Assembly: GCA_963795415.1 (NCBI GenBank)
Contig: CAWCHQ010000001.1
Coordinates: 2,728,001-2,792,000 of the forward strand
Direction of reading: 5' to 3'
Source of the DNA: CAVSUZ01 sp963795415
Lineage (GTDB): Bacteria > Pseudomonadota > Alphaproteobacteria > Acetobacterales > Acetobacteraceae
DNA length: 64,000 nucleotides
Part shown: in pieces, positions 1 through 8,461 of the stretch
Layout: each line of letters begins with the position of its first letter
Numbering within the stretch: the stretch's first letter is position 1
Notes under the pieces: generated by a model
The model's database searches: none
Told to the model about the DNA's origin: nothing
The model's input: only the letters and a program-made list of their open reading frames with translations
Program-made: the position numbers and the translations under genes

Positions 1-1
1 C

Positions 2-898
2 AACAGCGCGGTGTTTACCGATGGCAGCTTTGTCTATGTCCCAAAGGGCGTGCGCTGCCCGATGGAGCTTTCGACGTATTTCCGGATTAATGCGCGGAAT
101 ACGGGCCAGTTCGAGCGGACGCTGATTATCGCGGACGCGGGCAGCTACGTCAGCTATCTCGAGGGCTGCACCGCCCCGATGCGCGACGAGAACCAGTTGC
201 ACGCGGCAGTCGTGGAACTGGTGGCGCTGGAAGACGCGCAGATCAAATACAGCACGGTGCAGAACTGGTATCCCGGCGATGCCGAGGGACGCGGCGGAAT
301 CTATAATTTCGTGACGAAGCGCGGCGCTTGCCGCGGTGCGCGTGCGAAGATTTCCTGGACGCAGGTGGAGACCGGGTCGGCGATCACCTGGAAATATCCG
401 TCCTGCGTACTGGAGGGTGATGACAGCGTGGGCGAGTTCTACTCGGTGGCAGTGACGAACAATCGCCAGCAGGCGGATACCGGCACTAAGATGATCCACA
501 TCGGCGAGAACACGCGCAGCACGATCGTATCGAAAGGGATCAGCGCCGGGCGGTCCAACAACACCTATCGCGGGCTGGTTCGCGTGCTGCCACGGGCACG
601 GAATGCGCGGAATTTCACGCAATGCGATTCGCTGCTGATCGGGCATGAATGCGGGGCACACACTGTGCCGTACATCGAAAGCCGGAACCCGAGCGCGAAG
701 GTGGAGCATGAGGCCACCACGTCGAAGATCGCGGATGACCAGTTGTTCTACTGCCGTCAGCGCGGGTTGTCGGAGGAAGACGCGGTCAATCTGATCGTTA
801 ACGGGTTCTGCAAGGACGTGCTCAAGGAATTGCCGATGGAATTTGCTGTCGAAGCGCAAAAATTGCTGGCTGTCAGCCTGGAAGGCTCGGTGGGCTGA
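2..898 (+). CDS. sufB: SufB, Fe-S cluster scaffold subunit (5' end cut by window)
   Basis: This is the C-terminal ~298 residues of SufB, the scaffold of the SufBCD complex that builds Fe-S clusters in the cytosol. The frame is open from base 2, so the gene starts before the window and the GTG at 11 is an internal Val. Family landmarks are VPKGVRCPMELSTYFRIN near the start, the TQCDS cysteine region that matches the persulfide-accepting cysteine of the family, ECGAH, and HEATTSKI with the conserved His-Glu pair. It is first in a sufBCDSUTA operon, and sufC starts 3 bp after the stop. About 190 N-terminal residues are missing compared with full-length SufB. Confidence 0.97.
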   Translation, partial: NSAVFTDGSFVYVPKGVRCPMELSTYFRINARNTGQFERTLIIADAGSYVSYLEGCTAPMRDENQLHAAVVELVALEDAQIKYSTVQNWYPGDAEGRGGIYNFVTKRGACRGARAKISWTQVETGSAITWKYPSCVLEGDDSVGEFYSVAVTNNRQQADTGTKMIHIGENTRSTIVSKGISAGRSNNTYRGLVRVLPRARNARNFTQCDSLLIGHECGAHTVPYIESRNPSAKVEHEATTSKIADDQLFYCRQRGLSEEDAVNLIVNGFCKDVLKELPMEFAVEAQKLLAVSLEGSVG

Positions 899-900
899 TC

Positions 901-1650
901 ATGCTGGAGATTCGCAACCTTTCAGCGGCGGTGAACGGCAAACCCATTCTGCGTGGGATCGGGCTTACGGTCCCGGAGGGCGAGGTCCACGCACTCATGG
1001 GGCCGAACGGGTCCGGCAAATCCACGTTGGCTTATGTGCTCGCCGGCCGCGAGGACTACGAAGTTACCGAAGGCGCGGTGCTGTTTAACGGGCGCGACCT
1101 GCTGGCGATGGAGCCGGAGGAGCGGGCGGTGGCCGGTGTGTTCCTGGCGTTTCAGGCGCCGGTAGAATTGCCGGGTGTGGGCAATGCCAACTTTCTGCGC
1201 ACTGCGCTGAACGCGCTCCGGCGCTCGCGTGGAGAGCAGGAGCTGGATGCGGTGCAGTTTTTGAAAATGGCGCGGGCCGAGACGAAGCGATTGGCGATGC
1301 CCGACGACATGCTGCGGCGGAACGTGAATGTCGGTTTTTCCGGCGGCGAGAAGAAGCGCAACGAGGTGCTGCAGATGGCGATTCTGCGGCCTCGTTTGGC
1401 AATTCTGGACGAAACCGACAGCGGACTGGACATCGACGCGCTGAAGATCGTTGCCAATGGTGTAAATGCCTTGCGTGGGCCGGAATTCTCCAGCCTGGTT
1501 ATTACGCACCATCAGCGCCTGCTGGATCATCTGGTTCCCGATCGCGTCCATGTGCTGTCGGGCGGGCGCATCGTGCGCTCCGGCGGGCCGGAGCTGGCGC
1601 ACGAGCTGGAGGCGCGCGGCTATGCCGGGCTGGAGGCGGAGCCGGTATGA
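901..1650 (+). CDS. sufC: SufC, ABC-type ATPase of the SUF complex
   Basis: A cytosolic ATPase of 249 residues that powers conformational change in the SufBCD scaffold. Walker A is GPNGSGKST at residues 34-42, the ABC signature is the SUF-type FSGGEKKRNE near 150, and Walker B with the switch region is LAILDETDSGLD near 170. Length and motifs match SufC rather than transport ATPases; KKRNE in place of QQQR is typical of SufC. It starts 3 bp after sufB and overlaps sufD by 4 bp (ATGA), so translation is probably coupled. Confidence 0.97.
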   Translation: MLEIRNLSAAVNGKPILRGIGLTVPEGEVHALMGPNGSGKSTLAYVLAGREDYEVTEGAVLFNGRDLLAMEPEERAVAGVFLAFQAPVELPGVGNANFLRTALNALRRSRGEQELDAVQFLKMARAETKRLAMPDDMLRRNVNVGFSGGEKKRNEVLQMAILRPRLAILDETDSGLDIDALKIVANGVNALRGPEFSSLVITHHQRLLDHLVPDRVHVLSGGRIVRSGGPELAHELEARGYAGLEAEPV

Positions 1651-2945
1651 GTGCGGAGCGCTTCACGGGCGTCGCCGGATTTCTGGCGCGGTATCGGGGC
1701 CTGCGCGAGCAACTGCCTGGGGACGTTGCGGTTCGGGACCGGGCGGCAGAGGCGTTTCAGGAGCTGGGCTTTCCGGGGCGGCGGGAAGAGGCGTGGAAGT
1801 ACACAAATCTGCGCCCGCTCGCCGAGGCTGCCTTTCACGAACCGCTGAGCCGCGTAAGTCCCCCCACCTCGCCTGACCTCTCCCCCGAAGGGGGCGGAGA
1901 GGAATTGGAACCCGGGATGCCGCGCGTGGGCAAATCCCGTCTCGTCTTCGTGGACGGCCACTACCGGCCTGACTTGTCGGATACCGTGCCGGAAAAGCTG
2001 TTTCGCCCGTTCGCTGAGGAGCCGCGTTTCGGGTCGCAGGCGCATCCGGAGCGGGAATCGCTGGTCGCATTGAATACGATGCTGGCGGAAGACGGGGCGC
2101 GCATTACCGTGTCGGATGGAGTAGATGCCGGGCTGATCCAGATCGCCCTGATTACCGGCAGCGGCGGAATGTCTCCCAGCGCCTCTCACCTGCGCCACGC
2201 GGTGCGGCTCGGGCGCGGCGCGAGGCTGACGCTGGTCGAGACCGCTTCCGGTGAAGGTGCCTATCTCCACAATCCTGTCATGGAGACCGAGGTTGCGGAG
2301 GGCGCCGTGCTGGAGCATGTGCGGCTGCAGGACGAATTCCCGACATCGTTTCACTTCGCCACGATTTATGCCGAGATCGCCGCTCGCGGCACGTATGACT
2401 GCTTCACGCTGAACCTTGGTGGGCGGCTCGTGCGATCAGAATTCCATGCGCGCCTGGCCGGTGAAGGTGGGTCGGTGCATCTGAATGGTGCCCAACTGTT
2501 GCGCGGCGTGCAGCACGCCGATTTCACTTCGGTCGTGCGGCACGAGGCGCCAGGATGCGCATCACGCCAGACGGTGAAGAACGTGCTGGCAGGCAGGTCC
2601 CGCGGCGTGTTCCAGGGACGCATCGAGGTGGCCCGAGCGGCGCAGAAGACCGATGGCTATCAGATGAGCCAGTCGCTGCTACTGTCGCCGGATGCAGAAG
2701 TCGATACCAAGCCGGAGCTGGAGATTTTCGCTGATGACGTGAAGTGCAGCCACGGTGCGACGGTGGGCGAGCTGGATGCCGATCAGATGTTCTATCTGCG
2801 CTCGCGCGGCGTTCCGCAACGGGAAGCGCGCGCCATCCTGGTGCGGGCCTTCCTGACCGAAGCGGTTGATGCGGTTCGCAACGAAGCGGCGCGCGCCGCG
2901 CTGGAGCGATCGGTCGATGCGTGGTGGAGGAGGGAAGGGGCATGA
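1647..2945 (+). CDS. sufD: SufD, scaffold partner, with an in-frame palindromic insertion
   Basis: SufD (432 residues) pairs with SufB in the SufBCD scaffold. The SufBD core is seen in VKNVLAGRSRGVFQGRI and the C-terminal KCSHGATVGELDADQMFYL, which carries the conserved Cys-His. The N-terminal helical part includes the conserved REEAWKYTNL. Right after it, around residues 70-86, lies a low-complexity stretch (SPPTSPDLSPEGGGEE). It is encoded by a GC-rich palindrome at 1877-1902 that resembles intergenic repeats elsewhere in the window, so it looks like an in-frame repeat insertion rather than ancestral sequence. The gene overlaps sufC and sufS by 4 bp each. Confidence 0.95.
   Translation: MSAERFTGVAGFLARYRGLREQLPGDVAVRDRAAEAFQELGFPGRREEAWKYTNLRPLAEAAFHEPLSRVSPPTSPDLSPEGGGEELEPGMPRVGKSRLVFVDGHYRPDLSDTVPEKLFRPFAEEPRFGSQAHPERESLVALNTMLAEDGARITVSDGVDAGLIQIALITGSGGMSPSASHLRHAVRLGRGARLTLVETASGEGAYLHNPVMETEVAEGAVLEHVRLQDEFPTSFHFATIYAEIAARGTYDCFTLNLGGRLVRSEFHARLAGEGGSVHLNGAQLLRGVQHADFTSVVRHEAPGCASRQTVKNVLAGRSRGVFQGRIEVARAAQKTDGYQMSQSLLLSPDAEVDTKPELEIFADDVKCSHGATVGELDADQMFYLRSRGVPQREARAILVRAFLTEAVDAVRNEAARAALERSVDAWWRREGA
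1877..1902. repeat. Palindromic element inside sufD
   Basis: An inverted repeat with arms CCTCTCCCCC and GGGGG(C)GGAGAGG around a GAA loop. Similar C-tract/G-tract palindromes lie in intergenic DNA at 55213-55240 and 60287-60335. It is read in frame as part of SufD and keeps the frame open. Confidence 0.7.
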
Positions 2946-4186
2946 ACGTCGAGGTTCGCCCGCATGTATTTGACGTCGCGCGTGTGCGCGAGGATTTCCC
3001 GATCCTGCGTCAGACCGTTCGCGGCAAACCGCTCGTGTTCCTGGACAGCGCGGCCTCCGCCCAAAAACCGCGTGCGGTGATCGACGCGATGCGCACCGCA
3101 ATGGAGACGCAATACGCCAACGTTCATCGCGGGCTGCACTGGATGAGCGAACGCACCACGGACGCCTATGAAGCAGCGCGGGAGGCGGTGGCGGCGCTGG
3201 TGAACGCCCGCGACCACAGCGAGATCGTCTTCGTGCGCAATTCCACCGAGGCGATCAATCTGGTTGCGCACAGCTACGGGCGCGGAGTGATGCAGCCGGG
3301 CCAGGGGGTGCTGATCTCCGGCATGGAGCATCATTCCAATATCGTGCCCTGGCAGTTGCTTCGGGAAGCGCACGGGATCGAGCTGCGGGTGGCGCCGATC
3401 AGCGATGCCGGCGAGCTGGATATGCCGGCGTTCGAGGCACTGCTGGAAGACGGAAAGGTGGGGCTGGTTGCGATCACGCACATGTCCAACGTGCTCGGAA
3501 CGTATACGCCGGCGGAGCGGATTGCGCGCATTGCCCACGCTCATGGCGCGAAAGTACTGTTCGACGGATCGCAGGCAATCGTGCACCGGCGTGTGGATGT
3601 GCAGGCGATCGATGCAGATTTTTATGCCTGGACCGGACACAAGCTTTACGGTCCGACCGGCATCGGCGTGCTCTGGGCAAGGCGCCAGTTGCTGGAGGAG
3701 ATGCCCCCCTTCCTGGGCGGTGGAGAGATGATTTCTTCCGTTACCTATGAGCGTTCCACCTGGGCCGAGGTGCCGCACAAATTCGAAGCCGGCACGCCGG
3801 CGATCCTGGAAGGAATAGGGTTGAAGGCGGCGATCGACTACGTGCAGGCGATCGGGTACGATGCCATTGCCGCGCACGAAGCATCGCTGACGGATCATGC
3901 GCTGGCGCGCCTTTCGGAAATCCCCGGGTTGAACATTCTGGGCCACGCGCAGGACCGCGGCGGCGTCGTCTCGTTTGCGCTGGATCGTGCGCATGCGCAC
4001 GATGTCGCCACGTTGCTCGACCGGCAGGGAATCGCGGTCCGGGCCGGGCATCACTGCGCCGAGCCTTTGATGCACCGCTTCGGCCTGGAGAGCACAGCGC
4101 GTGCCAGTTTCGGCATCTACACGACGCGCGAAGAGATCGACGCACTGGCCGATGCATTGCTGCGCGTGCGGGAGTTTTTTGCCTGA
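2942..4186 (+). CDS. sufS: SufS, group II cysteine desulfurase
   Basis: A PLP-dependent cysteine desulfurase of 414 residues that takes sulfur from L-cysteine and passes it as persulfide to SufU or SufB. The PLP lysine lies in WTGHKLYGPTGIGVLW, and the active-site cysteine in RAGHHCAEPLM near the C-terminus. The start chosen is the ATG at 2942, because it overlaps the sufD stop in an ATGA quartet and homologues begin there; a GTG 21 bp upstream is less likely. The gene overlaps sufU by 1 bp. Confidence 0.96.
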   Translation: MNVEVRPHVFDVARVREDFPILRQTVRGKPLVFLDSAASAQKPRAVIDAMRTAMETQYANVHRGLHWMSERTTDAYEAAREAVAALVNARDHSEIVFVRNSTEAINLVAHSYGRGVMQPGQGVLISGMEHHSNIVPWQLLREAHGIELRVAPISDAGELDMPAFEALLEDGKVGLVAITHMSNVLGTYTPAERIARIAHAHGAKVLFDGSQAIVHRRVDVQAIDADFYAWTGHKLYGPTGIGVLWARRQLLEEMPPFLGGGEMISSVTYERSTWAEVPHKFEAGTPAILEGIGLKAAIDYVQAIGYDAIAAHEASLTDHALARLSEIPGLNILGHAQDRGGVVSFALDRAHAHDVATLLDRQGIAVRAGHHCAEPLMHRFGLESTARASFGIYTTREEIDALADALLRVREFFA

Positions 4187-4662
4187 TGCCGGACGACACG
4201 TTTTCCGATCTGCGCGACCTGTATCAGGAAGTGATTCTGGATCATGGCCGCCACCCTCGTCACGCCGGCAAACCCGCCCGTTTCGATGCCACCGCGAAGG
4301 GCGACAATCCGATGTGCGGCGACCGCGTGCAGGTGTTCGTAACCTATGGGCCTGACGGAACGATTGCCGAAACGTCGTTTGACGCGCGGGGCTGCGCGAT
4401 CAGCATCGCCTCGGCCGATTTGATGGCGGAGACGGTGGCCGGTCGCAGCCAGGACGATACGCGGGCAATGTTCGCCGCGTTCCGCGAAATGGCGCGGACC
4501 GGAACCTGCCCCGCGTGCGAAGAACGCTTGAAGGAGCCGCTGGAGCGCCTTGAACCGCTCGCCGGTGTTCACGAATATCCGTCGCGCGTAAAATGCGCGA
4601 CCTTTCCGTGGCACGCGCTGATCGCCGCCCTCGACGGGACGCAGGAGGCCACCAGTGAATGA
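4186..4662 (+). CDS. sufU: SufU, zinc-binding sulfur-transfer/scaffold protein
   Basis: A protein of 158 residues of the SufU/IscU-like family, the sulfur acceptor partner of SufS. The three conserved cysteines appear in the order NPMCGD (near 43), GCAIS (near 68) and KCATFPW (near 142). The last motif and the spacing between the second and third cysteines are those of SufU, not IscU. It sits directly after sufS with a 1 bp stop/start overlap, as expected for the pair. Confidence 0.94.
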   Translation: MPDDTFSDLRDLYQEVILDHGRHPRHAGKPARFDATAKGDNPMCGDRVQVFVTYGPDGTIAETSFDARGCAISIASADLMAETVAGRSQDDTRAMFAAFREMARTGTCPACEERLKEPLERLEPLAGVHEYPSRVKCATFPWHALIAALDGTQEATSE

Positions 4663-5023
4663 GATGACCCCGGCACCGCAAATGCACACCTCCTGGACGC
4701 CTGACGGCGAAACGGAACCGAAGCCGACCGAAGACGCGGTGATCGCCGCCTGCGCCAGCGTGTACGATCCGGAAATCCCGGTGAACATCTATGAGCTTGG
4801 CCTGATCTACGCGATTGAGCTGGATGAGGAAGACCATGTCAGGATAGAAATGACGCTGACCGCCCCTGCCTGCCCCAGTGCACAGGAACTGCCCGATCAG
4901 GTGCGAGAGGCGGTGATGGCGGTTCCCGGCGTGAAGGACTGCATCGTGGACACCGTTTGGGATCCGCCCTGGGACCCCAGCCGGATGAGCGAGGAAGCCC
5001 GCCTGCAGTTGAACATGTTCTGA
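4655..5023 (+). CDS. sufT: SufT, DUF59/MIP18-family Fe-S assembly factor
   Basis: A small protein of 122 residues with the DUF59 core: VYDPEIPVNIYELGLIY, MTLTAPACPSA, and the ending VWDPPWDPSRMSEEAR. SufT proteins help Fe-S protein maturation and are commonly encoded in suf operons. The reading frame opens with GTG at 4655, overlapping the end of sufU by 8 bp. An ATG at 4664 is an equally possible start just after the sufU stop. Confidence 0.92.
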   Translation: MNEMTPAPQMHTSWTPDGETEPKPTEDAVIAACASVYDPEIPVNIYELGLIYAIELDEEDHVRIEMTLTAPACPSAQELPDQVREAVMAVPGVKDCIVDTVWDPPWDPSRMSEEARLQLNMF

Positions 5024-5043
5024 GCCGATACGATCTGGATGCC

Positions 5044-5412
5044 ATGAGCACGACAACCACCACTCGCCGCCCGATCCGCGCCCTGCCGCCGCTGATGACT
5101 CTGACGGATGCCGCGGCGGATCGCCTGAGCCAGCTTTACGCGCGCGGGGAGGAGGGGAAGCTGTTGCGGATCGGGGTGAAGACGAAGGGATGCTCGGGCC
5201 TGTCCTATGACATGAGCTGGACGGACGCACCGGCGCCAACGGATGAGGTGGTGCGTGACAAGGGGTTGACCGTACTGGTGGATCGCAAGGCCAGCCTGTT
5301 CCTGATCGGCACGGTGATGGATTATGAGGCGAAGGCGTTGACTTCGGGCTTCACCTTCACCAACCCGAACGAGAAGGGGCGGTGCGGGTGCGGGGAGAGC
5401 TTCCACGTGTGA
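5044..5412 (+). CDS. sufA: SufA/IscA-type A-type carrier protein
   Basis: An A-type Fe-S carrier of 122 residues that moves clusters from the SUF scaffold to target proteins. The three conserved cysteines are visible: KGCSGLSY in the middle and RCGCGESF at the C-terminus. The start is the ATG at 5044; the open frame reaches upstream to 4957, but that stretch overlaps sufT and is not family-like. It is the last gene of the suf operon. A GC-rich inverted repeat (GGCCGG/CCGGCC, 5416-5431) just after the stop could help end transcription but lacks a T-run. Confidence 0.93.
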   Translation: MSTTTTTRRPIRALPPLMTLTDAAADRLSQLYARGEEGKLLRIGVKTKGCSGLSYDMSWTDAPAPTDEVVRDKGLTVLVDRKASLFLIGTVMDYEAKALTSGFTFTNPNEKGRCGCGESFHV

Positions 5413-5451
5413 TGCGGCCGGTCCACCCCGGCCACCGAGGCCATTGCCGCC

Positions 5452-6498
5452 TTACCGCGTCTCCGTTACCTTCTGCAACCTCCGCGGCGCGTCCGGATCG
5501 TTGCCGCGCGCGACCGCCAGGTGCAGCGCTAGCATCTGAAACGGCAAAGCCCCCACGATCGGGCTTACCTGCTCCGGTATTCTCTCCGGCAGCACCAATC
5601 CGGCAGACGCCTCCGCCACCGCATCGCGATGGCCCACGCAAAACACGTCCGCACCCGCCTGCCGGAGACGCGGCATGACCTGGCGCATCGCGTGGCCGCC
5701 GACGCCTTCAGGAATAAGCGTCAATACGGGCACCATCGCATCGATCATTGCCAACGGTCCGTGCAGAAGGTCGGCACCCGAAAATGCCTGCGCGGAGATA
5801 TACGACGTTTCCATAAATTTCAGTGCCGCTTCAAGCGCGGTGGGATACGAATAGCCGCGTGCCGTAACGACCAGACGCTGTGCAAAGCGAAACCGCTGTG
5901 CCGTGGCTGCAAGCGATTCTTCTTGCGCCAGCAGATCCGCACCCCAGGCGGGCAGCGCCTGGGCCGCGCTACCATCTCCGCCGCGCATCCTGTCCATCAA
6001 CAGATATAGCGTAAGCAGTTGCGCCGTAAACGATTTTGTCGCGGCCACGGCGCGCTCCTCGCCGGCCCGGACATGCAGATGCAGCTCCGCGGCCACAGCC
6101 AACGACGAAGCCGGGTTGTTCGTTACCGCTAGCGTGATCGCCTTCTGGGCGCGCGCAATCTCCACGCTGCGGACCAGATCCGGCGAGCCGCCCGACTGGC
6201 TGACCGCAATCAGCAGCACGTCGTCAAGTTGCGGTCGCGCGTTATATGCGCCCATGGTTGATGGAGAAACCAACCCTGCCGGCAGCTCGTGCAGGATTTC
6301 GACCAGGTATTTCCCATAGAGTGCCGCGTGGTCCGATGTGCCGCGCGCAACCAGCAGCACGAACCTCGGGCGGCGGGCTGCCAGATCGCTGGCCACGTGC
6401 TGGATCGCCGTCTGATCGGCGAGAATACGCGCCCACACGCTGGGCTGCTCGCGCAATTCTGCAGCCATTAGCCGGCCGGGAGCCACGGAATCGGTCAT
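5452..6498 (-). CDS. Double-SIS-domain sugar phosphate isomerase/aminotransferase-like protein
   Basis: A protein of 348 residues with two SIS (sugar isomerase) domains, like the isomerase half of GlmS but without the glutaminase domain. The first SIS shows ARGTSDHAALYGKYL (near 52) and the phosphate-binding VSQSGGSPD (near 103); the second shows TARGYSYPTALEAALK (near 213). Such proteins (AgaS or GlmS-like) handle amino-sugar phosphates, often in sugar catabolism or wall recycling. No sugar transporter lies next to it, so the substrate cannot be told. It is transcribed convergently with the suf operon. Confidence 0.85.
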   Translation of the reverse strand: MTDSVAPGRLMAAELREQPSVWARILADQTAIQHVASDLAARRPRFVLLVARGTSDHAALYGKYLVEILHELPAGLVSPSTMGAYNARPQLDDVLLIAVSQSGGSPDLVRSVEIARAQKAITLAVTNNPASSLAVAAELHLHVRAGEERAVAATKSFTAQLLTLYLLMDRMRGGDGSAAQALPAWGADLLAQEESLAATAQRFRFAQRLVVTARGYSYPTALEAALKFMETSYISAQAFSGADLLHGPLAMIDAMVPVLTLIPEGVGGHAMRQVMPRLRQAGADVFCVGHRDAVAEASAGLVLPERIPEQVSPIVGALPFQMLALHLAVARGNDPDAPRRLQKVTETR

Positions 6499-6519
6499 GG
6501 CAACGCCTCGATTATGCCT

Positions 6520-7122
6520 TCACGCCGGAGCGAATTCCCCGTCCCGCTGCATCCAATGGAGGATGCCCGAACGGATATCGAAATGCGCGCCGTGCAAACG
6601 CAAAGACCCATCCTGCACCTGCTCCGCGATCCACGGAAAGGTCATGAGGTTCTCGAGCGAAATGCGCACGATTTCCAACTCACAGGCATGCTGGGGGTTG
6701 GCCGCCTCGCAGTCCAGCACGTTGCGGGCTCGCGCGGCCAGATCCATCCAAGGGCCCACAAATTCCCCAAGCTTGGCCGGAACGCCATGGATCAGCGCCG
6801 CAACGCCGCCGCACATCGCGTGCCCCATCACCAGAATGTCGCGAAGATCCAAACTGCGCACGGCGAACTCGATAGCTGCGCTGGTGCCGTGATGGGCGCC
6901 GTCCGGCTGACAGGGCGGCACGAGGTTGGCTACATTGCGGATCGTGAACAGCTCGCCCGGGGAAGCGTCGAAGATCATGCTGGGGTCAACACGGCTATCG
7001 GAGCAGCAAATAACCAGCGCGCGGGGACTCTGCCCGCGATCGGCAAGTTGTTCGAACAGGCGGCGGCGATCGGGCCAAGCCTCGCTGCGGAAGCGGCGAT
7101 AGCCGGAAAGCAGGGCGTCCAC
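6520..7122 (-). CDS. Beta-class carbonic anhydrase
   Basis: A protein of 200 residues that interconverts CO2 and bicarbonate. The zinc ligands and catalytic Asp-Arg dyad are in CCSDSRVDP (near 39-47), with the remaining ligands in GHAMCGG (near 99). The substrate-pocket motif FTIRNVANLVPP is intact. The length is normal for the family, and there is no signal peptide, so it acts in the cytosol. It lies 21 bp upstream of the SIS-domain gene on the same strand and may share its transcript. Confidence 0.94.
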   Translation of the reverse strand: MDALLSGYRRFRSEAWPDRRRLFEQLADRGQSPRALVICCSDSRVDPSMIFDASPGELFTIRNVANLVPPCQPDGAHHGTSAAIEFAVRSLDLRDILVMGHAMCGGVAALIHGVPAKLGEFVGPWMDLAARARNVLDCEAANPQHACELEIVRISLENLMTFPWIAEQVQDGSLRLHGAHFDIRSGILHWMQRDGEFAPA

Positions 7123-7125
7123 GGC

Positions 7126-7833
7126 TTATCCGCTGCCCGGCGCGATCACGGTGGCTTCGTTGACGGCTGGAGGAGCGGGAGGAGCAGGGGGAACCGGAGC
7201 GGGAGACGGCTGCGGAGCCTGAATGTCCGGGTCGCGTCGTACAGGCTCATGCGCTCGCACGTGCGGGCGATCCATCGGGCGATGCCGATGGGCTTCATGC
7301 GCCGCCGGCGGTTGAACCGGAGTAATCGGCAAGCTCACCGTGGTGCTGCTGGTCGGAGCGCTCTTGTCATCGCCCTGGGCGGTGGCTTTCACCGGCGGCA
7401 AGCCAGAGCCAGGAACGTTGATGCTTGCCGGAAGCGTCTCCAGCCGTTCCGTGGCCTCGGTGAAACCCTGCATCAGCCGAGCGAGACGCTCGTACTGCAC
7501 CAGGGCAGCCGCGGCCACCGCAATGCTAAGAACGCTCACGGCGGCCATTGCCGCCATTCCTCTGCGAGCAATCATAGTTGACCGCCGCGCCTTCTCGGAG
7601 GCCTCCGCCGCTTCCTGGGCGGCGACTACGGCGATCGAGACGAGTGCCCCGATCTCAGCAGCCGATGCCTGCGACGCCAGCCGCTGCACAACCAGCCCGG
7701 CGCCGGCCTGCTGGGTCGGCACCGGGTTTGCAACGGCGTAGCGGATCAGCTTACGAGCAATCCTGTCGGCCGCCGTCGGCTGCGTATTAACATCGGAGGA
7801 GGGGGTCATCCTGCCACCTGGCTGATGCGTCAT
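7126..7833 (-). CDS. Hypothetical membrane-anchored protein with Pro-rich tail
   Basis: A protein of about 235 residues that I do not recognise. It has an N-terminal soluble region of ~85 residues, one clear transmembrane helix (AAVSVLSIAVAAAALVQY, near 93-110), then a short coiled-coil-like stretch and a long C-terminal tail rich in Pro, Ala, His and Arg that looks disordered. The topology suggests a single-pass inner-membrane protein. The start could also be the ATG at 7809 (MTPSSDV). Its stop lies 3 bp before the carbonic anhydrase start, so the two are probably cotranscribed. Confidence 0.6.
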   Translation of the reverse strand: MTHQPGGRMTPSSDVNTQPTAADRIARKLIRYAVANPVPTQQAGAGLVVQRLASQASAAEIGALVSIAVVAAQEAAEASEKARRSTMIARRGMAAMAAVSVLSIAVAAAALVQYERLARLMQGFTEATERLETLPASINVPGSGLPPVKATAQGDDKSAPTSSTTVSLPITPVQPPAAHEAHRHRPMDRPHVRAHEPVRRDPDIQAPQPSPAPVPPAPPAPPAVNEATVIAPGSG

Positions 7834-7883
7834 GGGCGCCAGAAAAGCGCATCACTGCCGGCCCGTCCATTGTCCACTCGCTT

Positions 7884-7960
7884 TGGCGCGCCCTGCTGGA
7901 CTCGAACCAGCGACCCACAGCTTAGAAGGCTGTTGCTCTATCCAGCTGAGCTAAGGGCGC
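7884..7960 (-). tRNA. tRNA-Arg (anticodon TCT), CCA encoded
   Basis: Read on the minus strand this folds into a full cloverleaf. It has acceptor GCGCCCT/AGGGCGC, D arm GCTC/GAGC, anticodon stem ACAGC/GCTGT with loop CTTCTAA (anticodon TCT), and T arm GCTGG/CCAGC with loop TTCGAGT. The discriminator is G, followed by an encoded CCA. Confidence 0.97.
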
Positions 7961-8035
7961 CTGGAGACGCGGCTGCTACGCGAAACTTCTTCCCACCGAT
8001 TCCCACCACATCCCCCACGGCGAAGCAGACTCGCC

Positions 8036-8341
8036 CTAATGCGTCCACATCTCCAGCCGATTATAGCGGAAATTATCTGCATACGCTTTCGGCTTGACCC
8101 GCCGCTCCTGCGGCAGCGCCAGATCAAAACCAATCCCGTTCCGTTCGGCGAACGCCACCGCCTCCTCCTTCGTCTCGAAGGTCAGCAGCACCTGTTTCTG
8201 TGTGTCCGCACTGCCGATCCAGCCCATCAGCGGATCAGGACGGCTCGGCGAGGCAGGTTCGAACTCTAGTAACCAGTGCTCGGTGCCGGCCCGCCCCGAC
8301 TGCATCGCGTTCTTCGGCGGCTGAAAAATGCGTGCCCGCAT
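8036..8341 (-). CDS. NDUFS4-like ETC complex I accessory subunit
   Basis: A protein of 101 residues resembling the ETC complex I subunit conserved region (NDUFS4/18 kDa family) found in alphaproteobacteria. It begins MRARIFQPPKNAMQSGRAG, and the core includes WLLEFEP, DPLMGWIGSADT and a C-terminal KAYADNFRYNR. It would be a peripheral accessory subunit of NADH:quinone oxidoreductase at the inner membrane. The start at 8341 is chosen because the open frame further upstream runs into the tRNA-Pro gene. It lies between two tRNA genes on the same strand. Confidence 0.88.
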   Translation of the reverse strand: MRARIFQPPKNAMQSGRAGTEHWLLEFEPASPSRPDPLMGWIGSADTQKQVLLTFETKEEAVAFAERNGIGFDLALPQERRVKPKAYADNFRYNRLEMWTH

Positions 8342-8366
8342 TCGGGCAATCCCCCTGAAAAAATGA

Positions 8367-8441
8367 TCGGGGCGGCCGGATTCGAACCGGCGGCCTCGTG
8401 TACCCAAAACACGCGCGCTGACCAGGCTGCGCCACGCCCCG
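8367..8441 (-). tRNA. tRNA-Pro (anticodon TGG), CCA not encoded
   Basis: A cloverleaf on the minus strand: acceptor CGGGGCG/CGCCCCG, D arm GCGC/GCGC, anticodon stem CGTGT/ACACG with loop TTTGGGT (anticodon TGG), and T arm GCCGG/CCGGC with loop TTCGAAT. The discriminator A is followed by TCA rather than CCA. Confidence 0.97.
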
Positions 8442-8461
8442 CTTCGGCGGGGCCTACCACA

